This document shows, in pieces, positions 1 to 9,196 of a stretch of 64,000 nucleotides of DNA; position 1 is the stretch's first letter; each line of letters opens with the position of its first letter. A program made the position numbers and the translations under genes. Under the pieces are notes generated by a model. That model was not told the origin of the DNA. It saw only the letters and a list, made by a program, of their open reading frames with translations, and searched no databases. The stretch comes from SIG636 sp045537905 (GTDB lineage Bacteria; Bacillota; Clostridia; Oscillospirales; CAG-382): NCBI GenBank assembly GCA_045537905.1, contig JAZSQJ010000038.1, forward strand, positions 12,518-76,517. Direction: 5' to 3'.

Positions 1-1245
1 GTGATTTTAACGCCCATATCCAGCTCCAAGACCTTGTACAATGCAATACTTTCATTAACAGAAGAAGGGTGTTCGGTGATAAACATTAGCGCAGGTTATC
101 GTGTAGAGAGTGATGCAGCAAAATATTCGTACATAGACCGAGAAGTTGACAGAATTCTAGCTTCCAACGATGTAGTGGTTGTCAATGCGGCAGGTAATAT
201 CCGCAATTATCCAGATTCAAACGAATTAGATCCTAATACGATAAATTTAATAAGTCCCAGCAAGGCGTTGAATGTTATATGTGTCGGCAACGCTTATACT
301 AAAAATTCTGCTACAAGCACCTTGCCTTCACCGTATAAAATGCTAAGCGGGTCAAGTTATATTGAAGCCGACTATGTTCCGAACAAACCCGACATTTCTG
401 CTCCCGGTTGTAATATTTCCTATGTAACTTCAAGCCTTACTATCAGCCCAAGTCACGGGACGAGCCTATCCGCACCGAACGTTACCGGCGTTGTGGCACA
501 AATGTTTGAGGCTAATCCAGATATAACTCCCCAAGAAGCAAAAAATATACTGTTAGCCAGTGCGGATTACAGCAAAATCAATCCCGACAGAGACGATACT
601 GAACACTACTATTGTGTTGATGATGTGAACATTGGTAGTTACCTAAGAGAAGTAAGCGGTGCGGGCTTAGTTAACGCAGCAAGGGCGGTAAACGCTGCGA
701 AAAATCTAGGCTCCGGTACACAACTTTTCAATTTAACCGAAAGCAATTCCGTTGTTGAAATGACACTGGGACAATTGAATCAAGGCGAAAGAGTTCGAAT
801 TTTGATGACATTTTACAAAACTCGTGATAGTCTTATCACATCGGTAAACGATTTTGATAATGTTGACCTTTCACTTTTGAAAACTTCGTCTTATTCTGTA
901 ATAAGCTCTTCTGCCTCTCCCGTCAATAATATAGAAATTATTGAGTATACTGTACCAAGCGGAGAAACAGGAAATTATCATTACAAGCTGAATGCAAGCA
1001 GGATTGTTTCGGCAAGTATTCCTGTTTGTGTAACTTGGATCAAGTGGAGGCCGGGCGACGCAAACCTTAATGGTGTTACCAATAATTTAGATGCAGGTTT
1101 TATATTACAATATGATTCAGGCGTTGTCGAACTAACTCCCGAGCAATTTTTCATTGCCGATGTAAACAAAGACGGTAAAGTTAATAATATTGATTCTACA
1201 TTGGTTTTGCAATACGATTCGGGTTTAGATATCACACTTCAATAA
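1..1245 (+). CDS. Subtilisin-like (S8) serine protease with C-terminal dockerin, 5' partial
   Basis: C-terminal part of a secreted subtilase; the gene begins upstream of the window, so the GTG at base 1 is probably an internal codon and the catalytic Asp and His regions are missing. Visible are the oxyanion-hole segment VVVVNAAGN (about residues 58-66) and the catalytic serine motif HGTSLSAP (about 152-159, Ser155), both typical of peptidase family S8. After a beta-rich region (about 235-345) there is a two-repeat type I dockerin (about 350-414) with calcium-loop motifs GDANLNGVTNNLDA and ADVNKDGKVNNIDS. The dockerin implies attachment to a cohesin-bearing scaffold. The next gene follows closely with its own AGGAGG site. 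Family assignment is firm; substrate unknown. Confidence 0.88.
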   Translation: MILTPISSSKTLYNAILSLTEEGCSVINISAGYRVESDAAKYSYIDREVDRILASNDVVVVNAAGNIRNYPDSNELDPNTINLISPSKALNVICVGNAYTKNSATSTLPSPYKMLSGSSYIEADYVPNKPDISAPGCNISYVTSSLTISPSHGTSLSAPNVTGVVAQMFEANPDITPQEAKNILLASADYSKINPDRDDTEHYYCVDDVNIGSYLREVSGAGLVNAARAVNAAKNLGSGTQLFNLTESNSVVEMTLGQLNQGERVRILMTFYKTRDSLITSVNDFDNVDLSLLKTSSYSVISSSASPVNNIEIIEYTVPSGETGNYHYKLNASRIVSASIPVCVTWIKWRPGDANLNGVTNNLDAGFILQYDSGVVELTPEQFFIADVNKDGKVNNIDSTLVLQYDSGLDITLQ

Positions 1246-1277
1246 TATTTTTCTTGCACACGAAGGAGGAAACGATA

Positions 1278-2075
1278 ATGAAAAGAATTATAGCTATTTT
1301 AACAACCGTATTTATACTTATAGGCATTTGGGTTTTACCCACCACCGCTACAGACACAGCACCGTGGAGCGACAAGATCGAGGCAGAGCTTCTGGAAAAA
1401 ATGGAGTCTATGACTGAGGACGAATTGGTATCTATTTATATTTGGCGCAACGGAGGGGAATATGAAGCCATAACACGCGTTTTGCGTGAAGACTATAATA
1501 TGGACCCTGCCGTGTACGAGGATAGCAACGCTTTCAAAGCTCAAGTTGCTCCCGCCATAGAAGAGGCTGTACGCATCGAGCTTGCAGGTCAAGGCTTGTC
1601 GGAAGAGGATATAAACACGAAAATCGACGAAGAAATATACAAGGAAAAGGAGAACTACAGAGCTACAAAGCTTCTTGTCTATAAGTCGATCTATAAAGAA
1701 TCAAACGATAAATTCTTGGCTACCTATGTTGATACCGAAAACCGCAGGGTCGAGTATGTAGGCGCAGTTACAGGTACTATTATATTGGATGCCACAAAGG
1801 AAGAAATAATAAAATACGCCAACGCCGAAACAGTGACTGATATATCTTGGAATCTCGGCGGCAGGTTAGATGAAGGCATCTCCGGTGACGAGGTGTTCGT
1901 GGGCGATGTAAACGGCGACGGAGAGGTTAATAATCTCGACGCTTCTACCGTGCTCAAATACGATGCGGCTATAATAGACGGTATAGATACCGATTTGGCA
2001 GATTATAACGGCGACGGAGCTGTTAATAACCTTGATGCTGCTGCTATACTTAAATACGATGCAGGACTGATATAA
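1278..2075 (+). CDS. Secreted dockerin-containing protein of unknown function
   Basis: 265 residues. The start is the ATG at 1278, placed by the AGGAGGA site at 1264-1270; an upstream TTG at 1254 would lie before that site. The N-terminus (MKRIIAILTTVFILIGIWVL) is a signal peptide, followed by a helical, acidic region of about 170 residues I do not recognise, then a two-repeat type I dockerin (about 205-265; GDVNGDGEVNNLDAS and DYNGDGAVNNLDAA). An early segment, about residues 40-60 (SMTEDELVSIYIWRNGGEY), resembles the matching part of the protein at 3330-4106 (KMTDGDLRTLEIWLVDSKY), so these two may be paralogues with different dockerins. Probably exported and bound to a scaffold. Confidence 0.8.
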   Translation: MKRIIAILTTVFILIGIWVLPTTATDTAPWSDKIEAELLEKMESMTEDELVSIYIWRNGGEYEAITRVLREDYNMDPAVYEDSNAFKAQVAPAIEEAVRIELAGQGLSEEDINTKIDEEIYKEKENYRATKLLVYKSIYKESNDKFLATYVDTENRRVEYVGAVTGTIILDATKEEIIKYANAETVTDISWNLGGRLDEGISGDEVFVGDVNGDGEVNNLDASTVLKYDAAIIDGIDTDLADYNGDGAVNNLDAAAILKYDAGLI

Positions 2076-2098
2076 GCTCTTGAAAAGGAAAAAGTATT

Positions 2099-3280
2099 AT
2101 GAAAAGAATTATAGCGATACTTTTATGCTGGCTGTTGACTGTAAACCTTGGATTTTTGTACTTTAACGGCTTGTTTATCACAAAGGCTTCCGCTGATGAC
2201 GAAACGAGTGATTACAGTGAAAAAAGCATCATCGTAAAGCTTGAGACATCTATGGAAACCAATTTTGATACACAGGATTTTCCCGAGGTGGAATGTTCTG
2301 CTGTACACATTCTGAAAAAAACAATTGTTGACGGAACATATTGCTATACTCTAATTTTAGATATCTCTGAAAACTGTGATGTTGATGAAGCTATATCGGC
2401 GCTTTCGGAAAATTCTTTGGTAACAAGTGCTTCTACAAATCACTACAAAAACAACTATGAAAAGGATATTTATATGAGACTATCCGAGGAGACTGTTTAT
2501 GTTTCTCTCGGTGGTAAAACTGAGCTTGCTATTGAAAGCTATGACTCGGAAGTTTACACCTCCTCGTGGAGAGGTATTGCGTTTTCCGTTGACCCGAATG
2601 TGATTGACGAAGACGCTTTTACAGAAGAGACATTTGCCCAACAGGGGATATGGCATTTTTGGCCTCACATTGATGTTTTTGGAGAAGAAATACTGATAGA
2701 CCGCCCCTCGGGACTTCAAGCAACAAAAAGTGAAAGCCATTTGTATTACGGTGAAGTAGATCTAACGAGCGACGTTTTTTACAACTATGGATATGTAAAG
2801 GCGGCGGATGCGCTGTCACGCCTTGAAGGTATAAAAACTGTATATATTTTTGATGATTTGTTTATAGGCGGCCCTGGCGGTGCAATAGATTATTACTTTG
2901 AAGAAATATGGCAAAGCAACAATACTGATATCGCAAGCGTGTCCACCTATGGAGGAACTACAAGTTCCTCAACAGGCGACGTTTATAACAAAACTGCTGT
3001 AATTTCAGGCATTACAGAAGGTGAAACTTCCGTTACGGTTATACGCAAAGGTGAATACGGTTGGGTAAAACAGGTGTGCAAGGTGTGCGTTTTTGCCCCC
3101 TGCGATGTAAACGGTGACGGTATATGCAATAATTTGGATGCAACGGCGATATTAAAATACGATGCCGGAATTGATGAACTGCCCGAAGAAAGCGCCGGCG
3201 ATTTCGACTTGAACGACGATGGCAAGGTTAATAACCTTGATGCTACGATGATGCTTAAATACGATGCAGGACTTATATAG
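2099..3280 (+). CDS. Secreted dockerin protein with an Ig-like segment
   Basis: 393 residues, ATG start with GAAAAGGAAAAA just upstream, 23 bases after the preceding stop. Signal peptide (about 1-32), then a middle region of unknown fold. Around residues 280-335 a segment containing KTAVISGITEGETSVTVI resembles bacterial Ig-like (Big2) domains. The C-terminus is a two-repeat type I dockerin (about 336-393; CDVNGDGICNNLDATAILKY and DLNDDGKVNNLDATMM). Predicted location is outside the cell on a scaffold. The catalytic or binding role cannot be named. It belongs to the same run of closely spaced secretome genes as its neighbours. Confidence 0.75.
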   Translation: MKRIIAILLCWLLTVNLGFLYFNGLFITKASADDETSDYSEKSIIVKLETSMETNFDTQDFPEVECSAVHILKKTIVDGTYCYTLILDISENCDVDEAISALSENSLVTSASTNHYKNNYEKDIYMRLSEETVYVSLGGKTELAIESYDSEVYTSSWRGIAFSVDPNVIDEDAFTEETFAQQGIWHFWPHIDVFGEEILIDRPSGLQATKSESHLYYGEVDLTSDVFYNYGYVKAADALSRLEGIKTVYIFDDLFIGGPGGAIDYYFEEIWQSNNTDIASVSTYGGTTSSSTGDVYNKTAVISGITEGETSVTVIRKGEYGWVKQVCKVCVFAPCDVNGDGICNNLDATAILKYDAGIDELPEESAGDFDLNDDGKVNNLDATMMLKYDAGLI

Positions 3281-3329
3281 TTTAAGGAGGAAGAAATAAG
3301 CTTATTATCTGTTAAAGGAGGAAAAGATT

Positions 3330-4106
3330 ATGAAGAACATTATTAAGATTTTGATTTCCGCAATGTTGATTTTAAGCATGGCTGTATTACCCGTGGCGGC
3401 TGTGGAAAACGAAAGTGACGACACCGCTTGGATGGAAAAGCTTAGCTCCTTCCCTGAGGGTGAGTACGAAAAAATGACCGACGGCGACCTCAGAACGCTG
3501 GAAATATGGTTGGTTGATTCCAAGTATGTTCCTGCCGAAATCGGTGTTGTCGATTATTACGAGTCAAATATGAGCTTTTTTGAAAAGTACGTGCCCGAGG
3601 AAAGAAGGGAAAGAGACTTCTTTGTCTCCCGCTATACCACCAATATAAGCGTAAAGGGTACGGCGGCAGAAGCTGAGTATTACTGCCGTTTGGATGAGGT
3701 TAAAAGTGTAACCGTATGTGGAGAGGCGCAGATAGTTCGCCCCGAAGTTACTGTTCCCATGCCTGCCGTATGGCGTGTAGAAATTTCCAAAACGGTAGCC
3801 GAGCTTAAAGCCGAAATGGGGAAAGAGCTTGACTGGAAGGATCCTAACGGCAATATCCTGCCGGATAACGCTTTTGTCGGCACAGGCTGTTTCGTAGTTG
3901 ACGGCAACCAAAGATACAATATGTCAATTTACGGCGACATTAACGGCGACGGTGCGTTTTCTGCCATAGACTATCTCAGTCTTTCCGCATCCATAGTGAG
4001 CAGGGAAGGTCTCAAGCCTGCCTACAGGACGGCTGCAGATGTTAATAATGACGGTGTCGTTTCTGCGGCTGACTGCCTTGCTATGAAAAATCTCCTTAGA
4101 AAATAA
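3330..4106 (+). CDS. Secreted protein with a second-flavour dockerin
   Basis: 258 residues; ATG preceded by AAAGGAGG at 3315-3322. Signal peptide about 1-25. A short early motif (KMTDGDLRTLEIW) resembles the protein at 1278-2075. Before the dockerin there is a VGTGCFV segment like the one ahead of the dockerin in the glucosaminidase at 44731-46215. The dockerin (about 203-258) reads GDINGDGAFSAIDYLSL and ADVNNDGVVSAADCLAM, that is, SAIDY/SAADC in place of the NNLDA...LKYDAG signature of its neighbours, which suggests a different cohesin partner. Function of the remaining domain is unknown. Confidence 0.76.
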   Translation: MKNIIKILISAMLILSMAVLPVAAVENESDDTAWMEKLSSFPEGEYEKMTDGDLRTLEIWLVDSKYVPAEIGVVDYYESNMSFFEKYVPEERRERDFFVSRYTTNISVKGTAAEAEYYCRLDEVKSVTVCGEAQIVRPEVTVPMPAVWRVEISKTVAELKAEMGKELDWKDPNGNILPDNAFVGTGCFVVDGNQRYNMSIYGDINGDGAFSAIDYLSLSASIVSREGLKPAYRTAADVNNDGVVSAADCLAMKNLLRK

Positions 4107-4279
4107 TTAATTATAATTTACTCTCCCTTATTAATTGTATTCAAACGGGGGCCCCGTAGGGCACGGTAAATAAGCAGCCTGTGGAGTTTTAATCTTTTAC
4201 CGTCTTTTGACGGAAGATTACCGGCAGCTATCGTGCACCGATTAGAAACAATTACTTTTGATGTCTTGAAAAACACATC

Positions 4280-4330
4280 AAGGAGCTACCTCAAATGCAA
4301 AAACGTAGCATTTGAGGTAGCTCCTTGTCT
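4280..4330 (+). terminator. Perfect 19-bp hairpin, probable terminator
   Basis: Arms 4280-4298 and 4308-4326 are exact reverse complements with a 9-nt loop. The downstream run (GTCTTTGTTT) is only moderately T-rich. It lies between the end of the dockerin cluster and the blaI promoter and plausibly ends transcription of the cluster. Confidence 0.6.
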
Positions 4331-4425
4331 TTGTTTATCGCGTGGCGACGGTTGACGGTTACAGGGCGAAGGCGTCGGTCAGACCGCCGAGGCGGGTGGT
4401 GTCTTTTTTGCTCTTAAAAAAAGTG

Positions 4426-4454
4426 TTGACAAGTGGTATTAGGTGTGTTAATAT
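4426..4454 (+). promoter_or_regulatory. Promoter of the blaI-blaR1 pair
   Basis: TTGACA at 4426-4431 and TAATAT at 4449-4454 with a 17-nt spacer, about 50 bases before the BlaI start. Confidence 0.8.
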
Positions 4455-4481
4455 AAACTTGTGGTCTATAGGCGATAGACC
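4429..4481 (+). promoter_or_regulatory. Candidate BlaI operator(s)
   Basis: Two inverted repeats overlap the promoter. ACAAGT (4429-4434) is mirrored by ACTTGT (4457-4462), bracketing the -35/-10 region. GGTCTAT (4463-4469) is mirrored by ATAGACC (4475-4481) with a 5-nt spacer just downstream of the -10. Either could be the autoregulatory BlaI site. They do not show the TACA/TGTA core of classical bla/mec operators, so the assignment is inferred from position. Confidence 0.5.
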
Positions 4482-4503
4482 GAACGGAAAGGAGAAAAGG
4501 GTT

Positions 4504-4875
4504 ATGGAAGAAAAAAGGCTGGGCGCGGTTGAGGCACGTTTTGCCGATATCGTGTGGAATAATCAACCCTTAAGCTCGGGCAAGCTTGTGGAGCTTTGTA
4601 AAAACGAGTTGGGGTGGAAAAAATCTACCACCTATACCGTTTTGAAAAAACTTAGCCTTAGAGGAATATTTTGCAATGAAAACGGTATAGTTAAGGCTGT
4701 CGTAACCAGAGACGAGTTTTACAGTATGCAAAGCCAGCAGTTTGTTAACGAAATGTTTGAGGGCTCGTTGCCGTCCTTTATCGCAGCGTTTACCTCCGGC
4801 AAAAAGCTGAACAAGGAGGAAAGCGAGCTTATCAAACGGATGATAGAAGAAATAAGCGGAGGCGACGATGAGTAA
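4504..4875 (+). CDS. BlaI/MecI-family transcriptional repressor
   Basis: 123 residues from the ATG at 4504, which follows an AAAGGAG site at 4488-4494; the longer open frame upstream runs through the promoter and is not coding. The winged-helix N-terminal half contains AVEARFADIVWNNQPLSSGKL and KKSTTYTVLKKLSLRGIF, typical of the Penicillinase_R family of dimeric repressors that are cleaved when the partner BlaR1 protease is activated. The gene overlaps blaR1 by 8 bases, indicating translational coupling, and inverted repeats over its promoter suggest autoregulation. No beta-lactamase gene is adjacent, so the regulated target is open. Confidence 0.88.
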   Translation: MEEKRLGAVEARFADIVWNNQPLSSGKLVELCKNELGWKKSTTYTVLKKLSLRGIFCNENGIVKAVVTRDEFYSMQSQQFVNEMFEGSLPSFIAAFTSGKKLNKEESELIKRMIEEISGGDDE

Positions 4876-7054
4876 TATATTTGAAACAATATTGAGAATG
4901 AGCATCTCTGCCGCACTTGTGGTGATTGCGTTGCTTGTTTTCAGACCCATTCTTAAAAAACTCCCCGGTGGTCTGTGCTCACTTTTATGGGTTATGGTCG
5001 CCGTGCGGCTTTTGTGCCCCGTTTTGGCGGAAAGCCCGTACAGCCTTATGCCCGATAGCGTTACGCTTGCGGAAACCGTCACAAAGACGCCTGCTTACGA
5101 AGCGCCGTTAACTGTGCCGCCGTTACAAGTGCAGTTGCCGCAGGAAACGCCGATACCAAGCCCCTCGGAGCCGGCATTGGAGAACGTAACCACAGCACCT
5201 AAGAGGATACAGCCCCTCGCACTGGGCGGAAGTATATGGCTGGCAGGCACGGCTATTATGCTTGGGTACTTTATCGTAAGCTATCTGCGCTTAAAAAAGC
5301 GTGTGGCGGCAAACGTAAAAACAGGCGAAAGGCTTTATATCTGCGACAACATATCCTCTCCGTTTATAATGGGGATTTCTTCACCAAAAATCTATCTGCC
5401 CTCATATATAAACGAGAGTTACAGAGACGTGATAGTTGCCCACGAGCGTGCACATATTGCCAGATGTGACCATTTACAAAAAGCTTTGGGCTACTTTATA
5501 CTGTCTTTGCATTGGTTTAACCCCTTCGTGTGGTGCGCATACACCCTTTTCTGTAAGGATATAGAGAGGGCGTGTGACGAAAGAGTAATAAACGGCAAAA
5601 CGAACGAATACAAAAAGCTTTACGCAGAAACGCTTCTGTACTTCTGCACGGATAAAGGCAGTCTTGCACCCTGCAGAGTTGCTTTCGGTGAAATAGATGC
5701 AAAGCAACGTATATCCAAGGTTATCAAATACAAAAAAGCAAGCCTTTGGGTTGTGTTGGCAGGGGTATTGATAGGCGCCGTTATTGCCCTTTGCCTGCTG
5801 ACAAACCCCGAAAGCGAGCCTGACGCTTTGCCTTCCTCCTCTCAAAGCGACAGCAGCGAGAACGAAAGCAAGACAGAGGATAGCGTAGCCAATGGAAGCT
5901 ATGAGGCTGACGAGAGCACTGAGGCAAGCACCTCCGAAGAAAGCTCCGATCCGGACGAGAGCACCGAGGTAAGCGCACCCCAAGACACCTCTCAAGATAA
6001 TCCTCGGGACACCCCCCAAGACAAACCCACGGATACACCGTCCGTACCGACCCCCAAGGAGCACCTTTCGTTGCAGAGCACACGCATCACTCCTGAAGGG
6101 ATATACCCGAATGATGATTGCCGAAACTACGGAAAAAACGACCGCATCCCTGTTTACATACAGGTGTACGACAAGGAGCGAGCAGTACGTTACCCCACTG
6201 CCAGCCATTACATAAGGGAAGCAGCCCTGACAGTATGGCTTTGTGACAGCAAGGGCAACAAAATAGACTACGTAAACACCAACAGCAACGGGCTTGCAAG
6301 GTTTGAGGTTTTCGAGGGGAGTTATACCGTACACTTTGGCGGTACGGACACCTATGCCGCTTATACCACCGACGTATTTGAGGCAAAGCATCCGCTTATA
6401 TCCCTCTACAGCTCACCGATAAGGATGTTTGTAGCTACCTATAAAAAGGCAAGCTTTGCACCTTGCACCGTTACCGTGCTGGATGCAGATACAAGCAAGC
6501 CTGTAAGGAACGTACACGTAACAAGGTACAAGTACAAGGACAGCGGATTTTACACAGACGCAAACGGAAAAGTAACTTTGCCGCCGCTTATAGAACACAA
6601 CGGAGAAGGCGAAAAAACTTGCGGACTAAGCTTTACCTGCCAAGGGTATATAAGCCAAAGCCTTGAGGTGGATGTGTTTGAAAGCAACATCACCGTAAGA
6701 CTTTCCAGAGTAAAGGAGCACCCCTACACCGTAAGGATAGTAGATGCCGATACAGGCGAGGGTGTAGAGGGCGTATGGCTTATTCTTTCCGATTACGCCG
6801 ACACAAGCAAGGTATACACGGCGGTATCGGGCAAGGACGGCTACGTTAGCGGTATGAAAACCAGCAACGAGCTTGCACTTTTCCCTCAGGTAAACCTGTA
6901 CTATTCTGCCGAGGGCATTCCCTACGAGCTTAGAACTGAGAAGGGCAAGGGTATCTACACACGACTTTCTATTGTCCTGAACGAGGGCAGTAACGAATAC
7001 ACCGTTTATTTGAAAACGGACGAGAAAAACCAAACGGTAACGCTGTTTTGGTAG
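4868..7054 (+). CDS. BlaR1-like M56 metallopeptidase with extracellular regulatory-like domains
   Basis: 728 residues. The N-terminal third is an M56 membrane protease: hydrophobic segments near 10-26, 36-52 and 118-140, zinc motif HERAH (192-196), downstream DIERACDERV (about 233-242), and a last membrane span near 292-313. The rest is outside the cell: a long Ser/Glu/Asp/Pro linker (about 320-400) and then at least two copies of a carboxypeptidase-regulatory/CNA-B-like beta fold, recognisable by VLDADTSKPVRNVHV...TDANGKVTLPP and VDADTGEGVEGVWLI. A normal BlaR1 has a penicillin-binding sensor with SxxK here; I see none. It probably senses another extracytoplasmic signal and cleaves the BlaI partner. 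The LRR-dockerin gene starts 12 bases downstream, with its ribosome-binding site at the blaR1 stop. Confidence 0.85.
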   Translation: MSNIFETILRMSISAALVVIALLVFRPILKKLPGGLCSLLWVMVAVRLLCPVLAESPYSLMPDSVTLAETVTKTPAYEAPLTVPPLQVQLPQETPIPSPSEPALENVTTAPKRIQPLALGGSIWLAGTAIMLGYFIVSYLRLKKRVAANVKTGERLYICDNISSPFIMGISSPKIYLPSYINESYRDVIVAHERAHIARCDHLQKALGYFILSLHWFNPFVWCAYTLFCKDIERACDERVINGKTNEYKKLYAETLLYFCTDKGSLAPCRVAFGEIDAKQRISKVIKYKKASLWVVLAGVLIGAVIALCLLTNPESEPDALPSSSQSDSSENESKTEDSVANGSYEADESTEASTSEESSDPDESTEVSAPQDTSQDNPRDTPQDKPTDTPSVPTPKEHLSLQSTRITPEGIYPNDDCRNYGKNDRIPVYIQVYDKERAVRYPTASHYIREAALTVWLCDSKGNKIDYVNTNSNGLARFEVFEGSYTVHFGGTDTYAAYTTDVFEAKHPLISLYSSPIRMFVATYKKASFAPCTVTVLDADTSKPVRNVHVTRYKYKDSGFYTDANGKVTLPPLIEHNGEGEKTCGLSFTCQGYISQSLEVDVFESNITVRLSRVKEHPYTVRIVDADTGEGVEGVWLILSDYADTSKVYTAVSGKDGYVSGMKTSNELALFPQVNLYYSAEGIPYELRTEKGKGIYTRLSIVLNEGSNEYTVYLKTDEKNQTVTLFW

Positions 7055-7066
7055 GAGGGCTTTTTA

Positions 7067-9142
7067 ATGAAAAAAATAACATCTTTTATACTTGCGGCGT
7101 TGATGTGCCTTGGCTGCCTTGCCGCATTTTCCCAAGCGGCAAGTGCTTACGATTGGGGCTGGATAAGCAGCGTTGTAAAATGGAATCTGTACGATAACGG
7201 CTTGCTTAACTTTTCAGGCACCGGGCTGGCATACTTCGGCTACTACGGGGTACAAAGCCAATACTTTGAAAAAATAACGGAGATAACCTTAAGCGAGGGT
7301 ATTACGGGCATAATCTTCGAAGGCGAAAATATGCCCAACCTTACTAAAATAACCCTGTCCTCCACCTGTACACGGGTGGACGGCACCCCCTATAACAGCT
7401 CCAAGCTGGAAAAATATGTGGTTCCCTCGGGCAACATCGCATACAAGTCGAAGGACGGCGTGCTGTATGAGCGCTGCAAGAAAGAAAACGGCACCTACAG
7501 CAGCACCTACAGCTTAAAGCACTATCCTGCAGGCAAAACTGCGGAAAAATACACTATGGAAAGCAACACAACCGCCACAGGTGACCATTCCTTCCGCAAC
7601 AACAAGCACTTAAAGCAGCTTGTGTTTGCCGACACGGTAACCGCCATAGGCACCTCCGCCTTGGAGGGCTGTACAGCGCTTGCTAAGGTAGAGCTTCCCT
7701 TGTCTTTGGAAACAATGGGTGACCACGCCTTTATGGGCTGCAGCGCCTTGACCTCTGTGGCAATAATGGGGCGCATCAACAGGCTGGGCAGAGGTGCGTT
7801 TATGGACTGTACCGCACTTACAACCGTAAGCTTTCCCGCAACTCTGCAGCATTTGAACAGCGGCTGCTTTGCAAGCTGCATTTCTATTAAAAAGCTGGAC
7901 CTTAAAAACATAAAAAGCATAGGCATAAACGGGCTATACGACTGTAGGTCGCTGGAGGAGCTTCATATCCCTGCAGGGCTTGCCTTTCATTCCGATTACG
8001 AGGACGGCGATGCCACCTTGTACGATGCTTTTTTAGGAAACAACTACAAGCTTAAAAGCATAAGCGTGGACAGTGCAAATCCACACTATTCCGCAACGGA
8101 CGGAGTGCTGTATTCCAAGGACAAAAAGACCCTCTATTCCTATCCCGCGGGTAGACCTGATAAGGAATACACTATGCTAAGCACCACCGAGGAAATCCAC
8201 GACCGTGCGTTTTCCGGTGCAAAAAATCTGGAAACCTTGAACTTTTACGGCAACAGAATACACAGATATGTATTTGAGGGCTGTGACTCAATAAAAAAGC
8301 TGGTTATAAAGGGCAGACAGATACCTTTTTCCGCAGAGTTTACCTTGCCCAATCTGGAAACGCTGGTGCTTCCCGATACCCTTAGCGGTACCTTTGTACT
8401 GGATTCGTTCTTTTATTGCCCCAAGCTGCCTGCGGAGATAGTTTTGCCCTCGGGCGTTCTGTGCGTGCAGCACGTGGACTTTGGCACGCCTTCCTCTTCC
8501 CCTATCAAAACAGTTTACATCTTCAAAACAAAAGAGGTTTTTGAAAACGGCGAGACTGTCAGCCACACTTGGCACTGTATGAAAAACTACAAGGAGGAGC
8601 TGTCACGTGTAGGTATAGACCTTATAAGGCTGGACGAAAGCGGTAAATGCGGCGAAAACGCCGAATTTACGCTGGATAAAAACGGAAGGCTGGTTATTAC
8701 CGGCACAGGCACCGTAGACAGCTTTCCTTGGAGCGAATATCCCCAATTTATAAAAGAAGTAGTGGTAAGCGAAGGAATAAGCGGCATAGGAGCAAACGCT
8801 TTTGCCGACTGTGCTATGGAAATGATTGTTCTGCCTTCTACGCTTACAGAGATAGGGGAGTCTGCTTTTAAGGGGTGTGATAGCCTTAAGACTGTGATAG
8901 ACTATACCGTATCTCTCACCGTAGCAGAGGATAATGCTCCTATTGAATCCGCCCAACACGTACGCATGGAAAAGGGTGATGTAAACGAGGATGGCAAAAT
9001 CAACAACCTCGACGCCGCAACGGTGCTTAAATATGACGCAGGCATAATACAAACCTTTACTAAAGGCGACGTGAACGGTGACGGCAAAATCAACAACCTT
9101 GACGCAACTTTAATACTTAAATACGATGCAGGCTTAATATAG
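7067..9142 (+). CDS. Secreted BspA-like leucine-rich-repeat protein with C-terminal dockerin
   Basis: 691 residues; ATG 12 bases after the blaR1 stop, with AGGAGG overlapping that stop. Signal peptide about 1-27. The body is a series of LRR_5/BspA-type repeats of about 23 residues, for example TAIGTSALEGCTALAKVELP, and ETMGDHAFMGCSALTSVAIM. Such proteins are typically surface adhesins or ligand-binding proteins. The C-terminus is a canonical two-repeat type I dockerin (about 630-691; GDVNEDGKINNLDAA and GDVNGDGKINNLDAT). Its position directly after blaR1 suggests it may be co-transcribed with that sensor system. Confidence 0.87.
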   Translation: MKKITSFILAALMCLGCLAAFSQAASAYDWGWISSVVKWNLYDNGLLNFSGTGLAYFGYYGVQSQYFEKITEITLSEGITGIIFEGENMPNLTKITLSSTCTRVDGTPYNSSKLEKYVVPSGNIAYKSKDGVLYERCKKENGTYSSTYSLKHYPAGKTAEKYTMESNTTATGDHSFRNNKHLKQLVFADTVTAIGTSALEGCTALAKVELPLSLETMGDHAFMGCSALTSVAIMGRINRLGRGAFMDCTALTTVSFPATLQHLNSGCFASCISIKKLDLKNIKSIGINGLYDCRSLEELHIPAGLAFHSDYEDGDATLYDAFLGNNYKLKSISVDSANPHYSATDGVLYSKDKKTLYSYPAGRPDKEYTMLSTTEEIHDRAFSGAKNLETLNFYGNRIHRYVFEGCDSIKKLVIKGRQIPFSAEFTLPNLETLVLPDTLSGTFVLDSFFYCPKLPAEIVLPSGVLCVQHVDFGTPSSSPIKTVYIFKTKEVFENGETVSHTWHCMKNYKEELSRVGIDLIRLDESGKCGENAEFTLDKNGRLVITGTGTVDSFPWSEYPQFIKEVVVSEGISGIGANAFADCAMEMIVLPSTLTEIGESAFKGCDSLKTVIDYTVSLTVAEDNAPIESAQHVRMEKGDVNEDGKINNLDAATVLKYDAGIIQTFTKGDVNGDGKINNLDATLILKYDAGLI

Positions 9143-9196
9143 TCTGATTAAAAAATAACGTTTACACATTTTCGATAGACAGGAGGTTACGTAATA

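Larger units (their letters stand above)
4107..4503 (+). other. Intergenic region: GC-rich structured stretch, hairpin, blaI promoter
   Basis: No gene seen. From about 4145 to 4245 the sequence has several short complementary blocks (for example AATCTT at 4191-4196 with AAGATT at 4214-4219), but I could not match it to a known riboswitch. It is followed by a perfect 19-bp hairpin (4280-4326) and by the promoter/operator region of the blaI-blaR1 pair, both listed separately. Confidence 0.6.

Noticed and set aside
4145..4245. Possible riboswitch upstream of blaI
   Set aside because: Short complementary blocks exist, but I could not match conserved bases of any riboswitch class, and a terminator-like hairpin plus a separate promoter lie between it and blaI.
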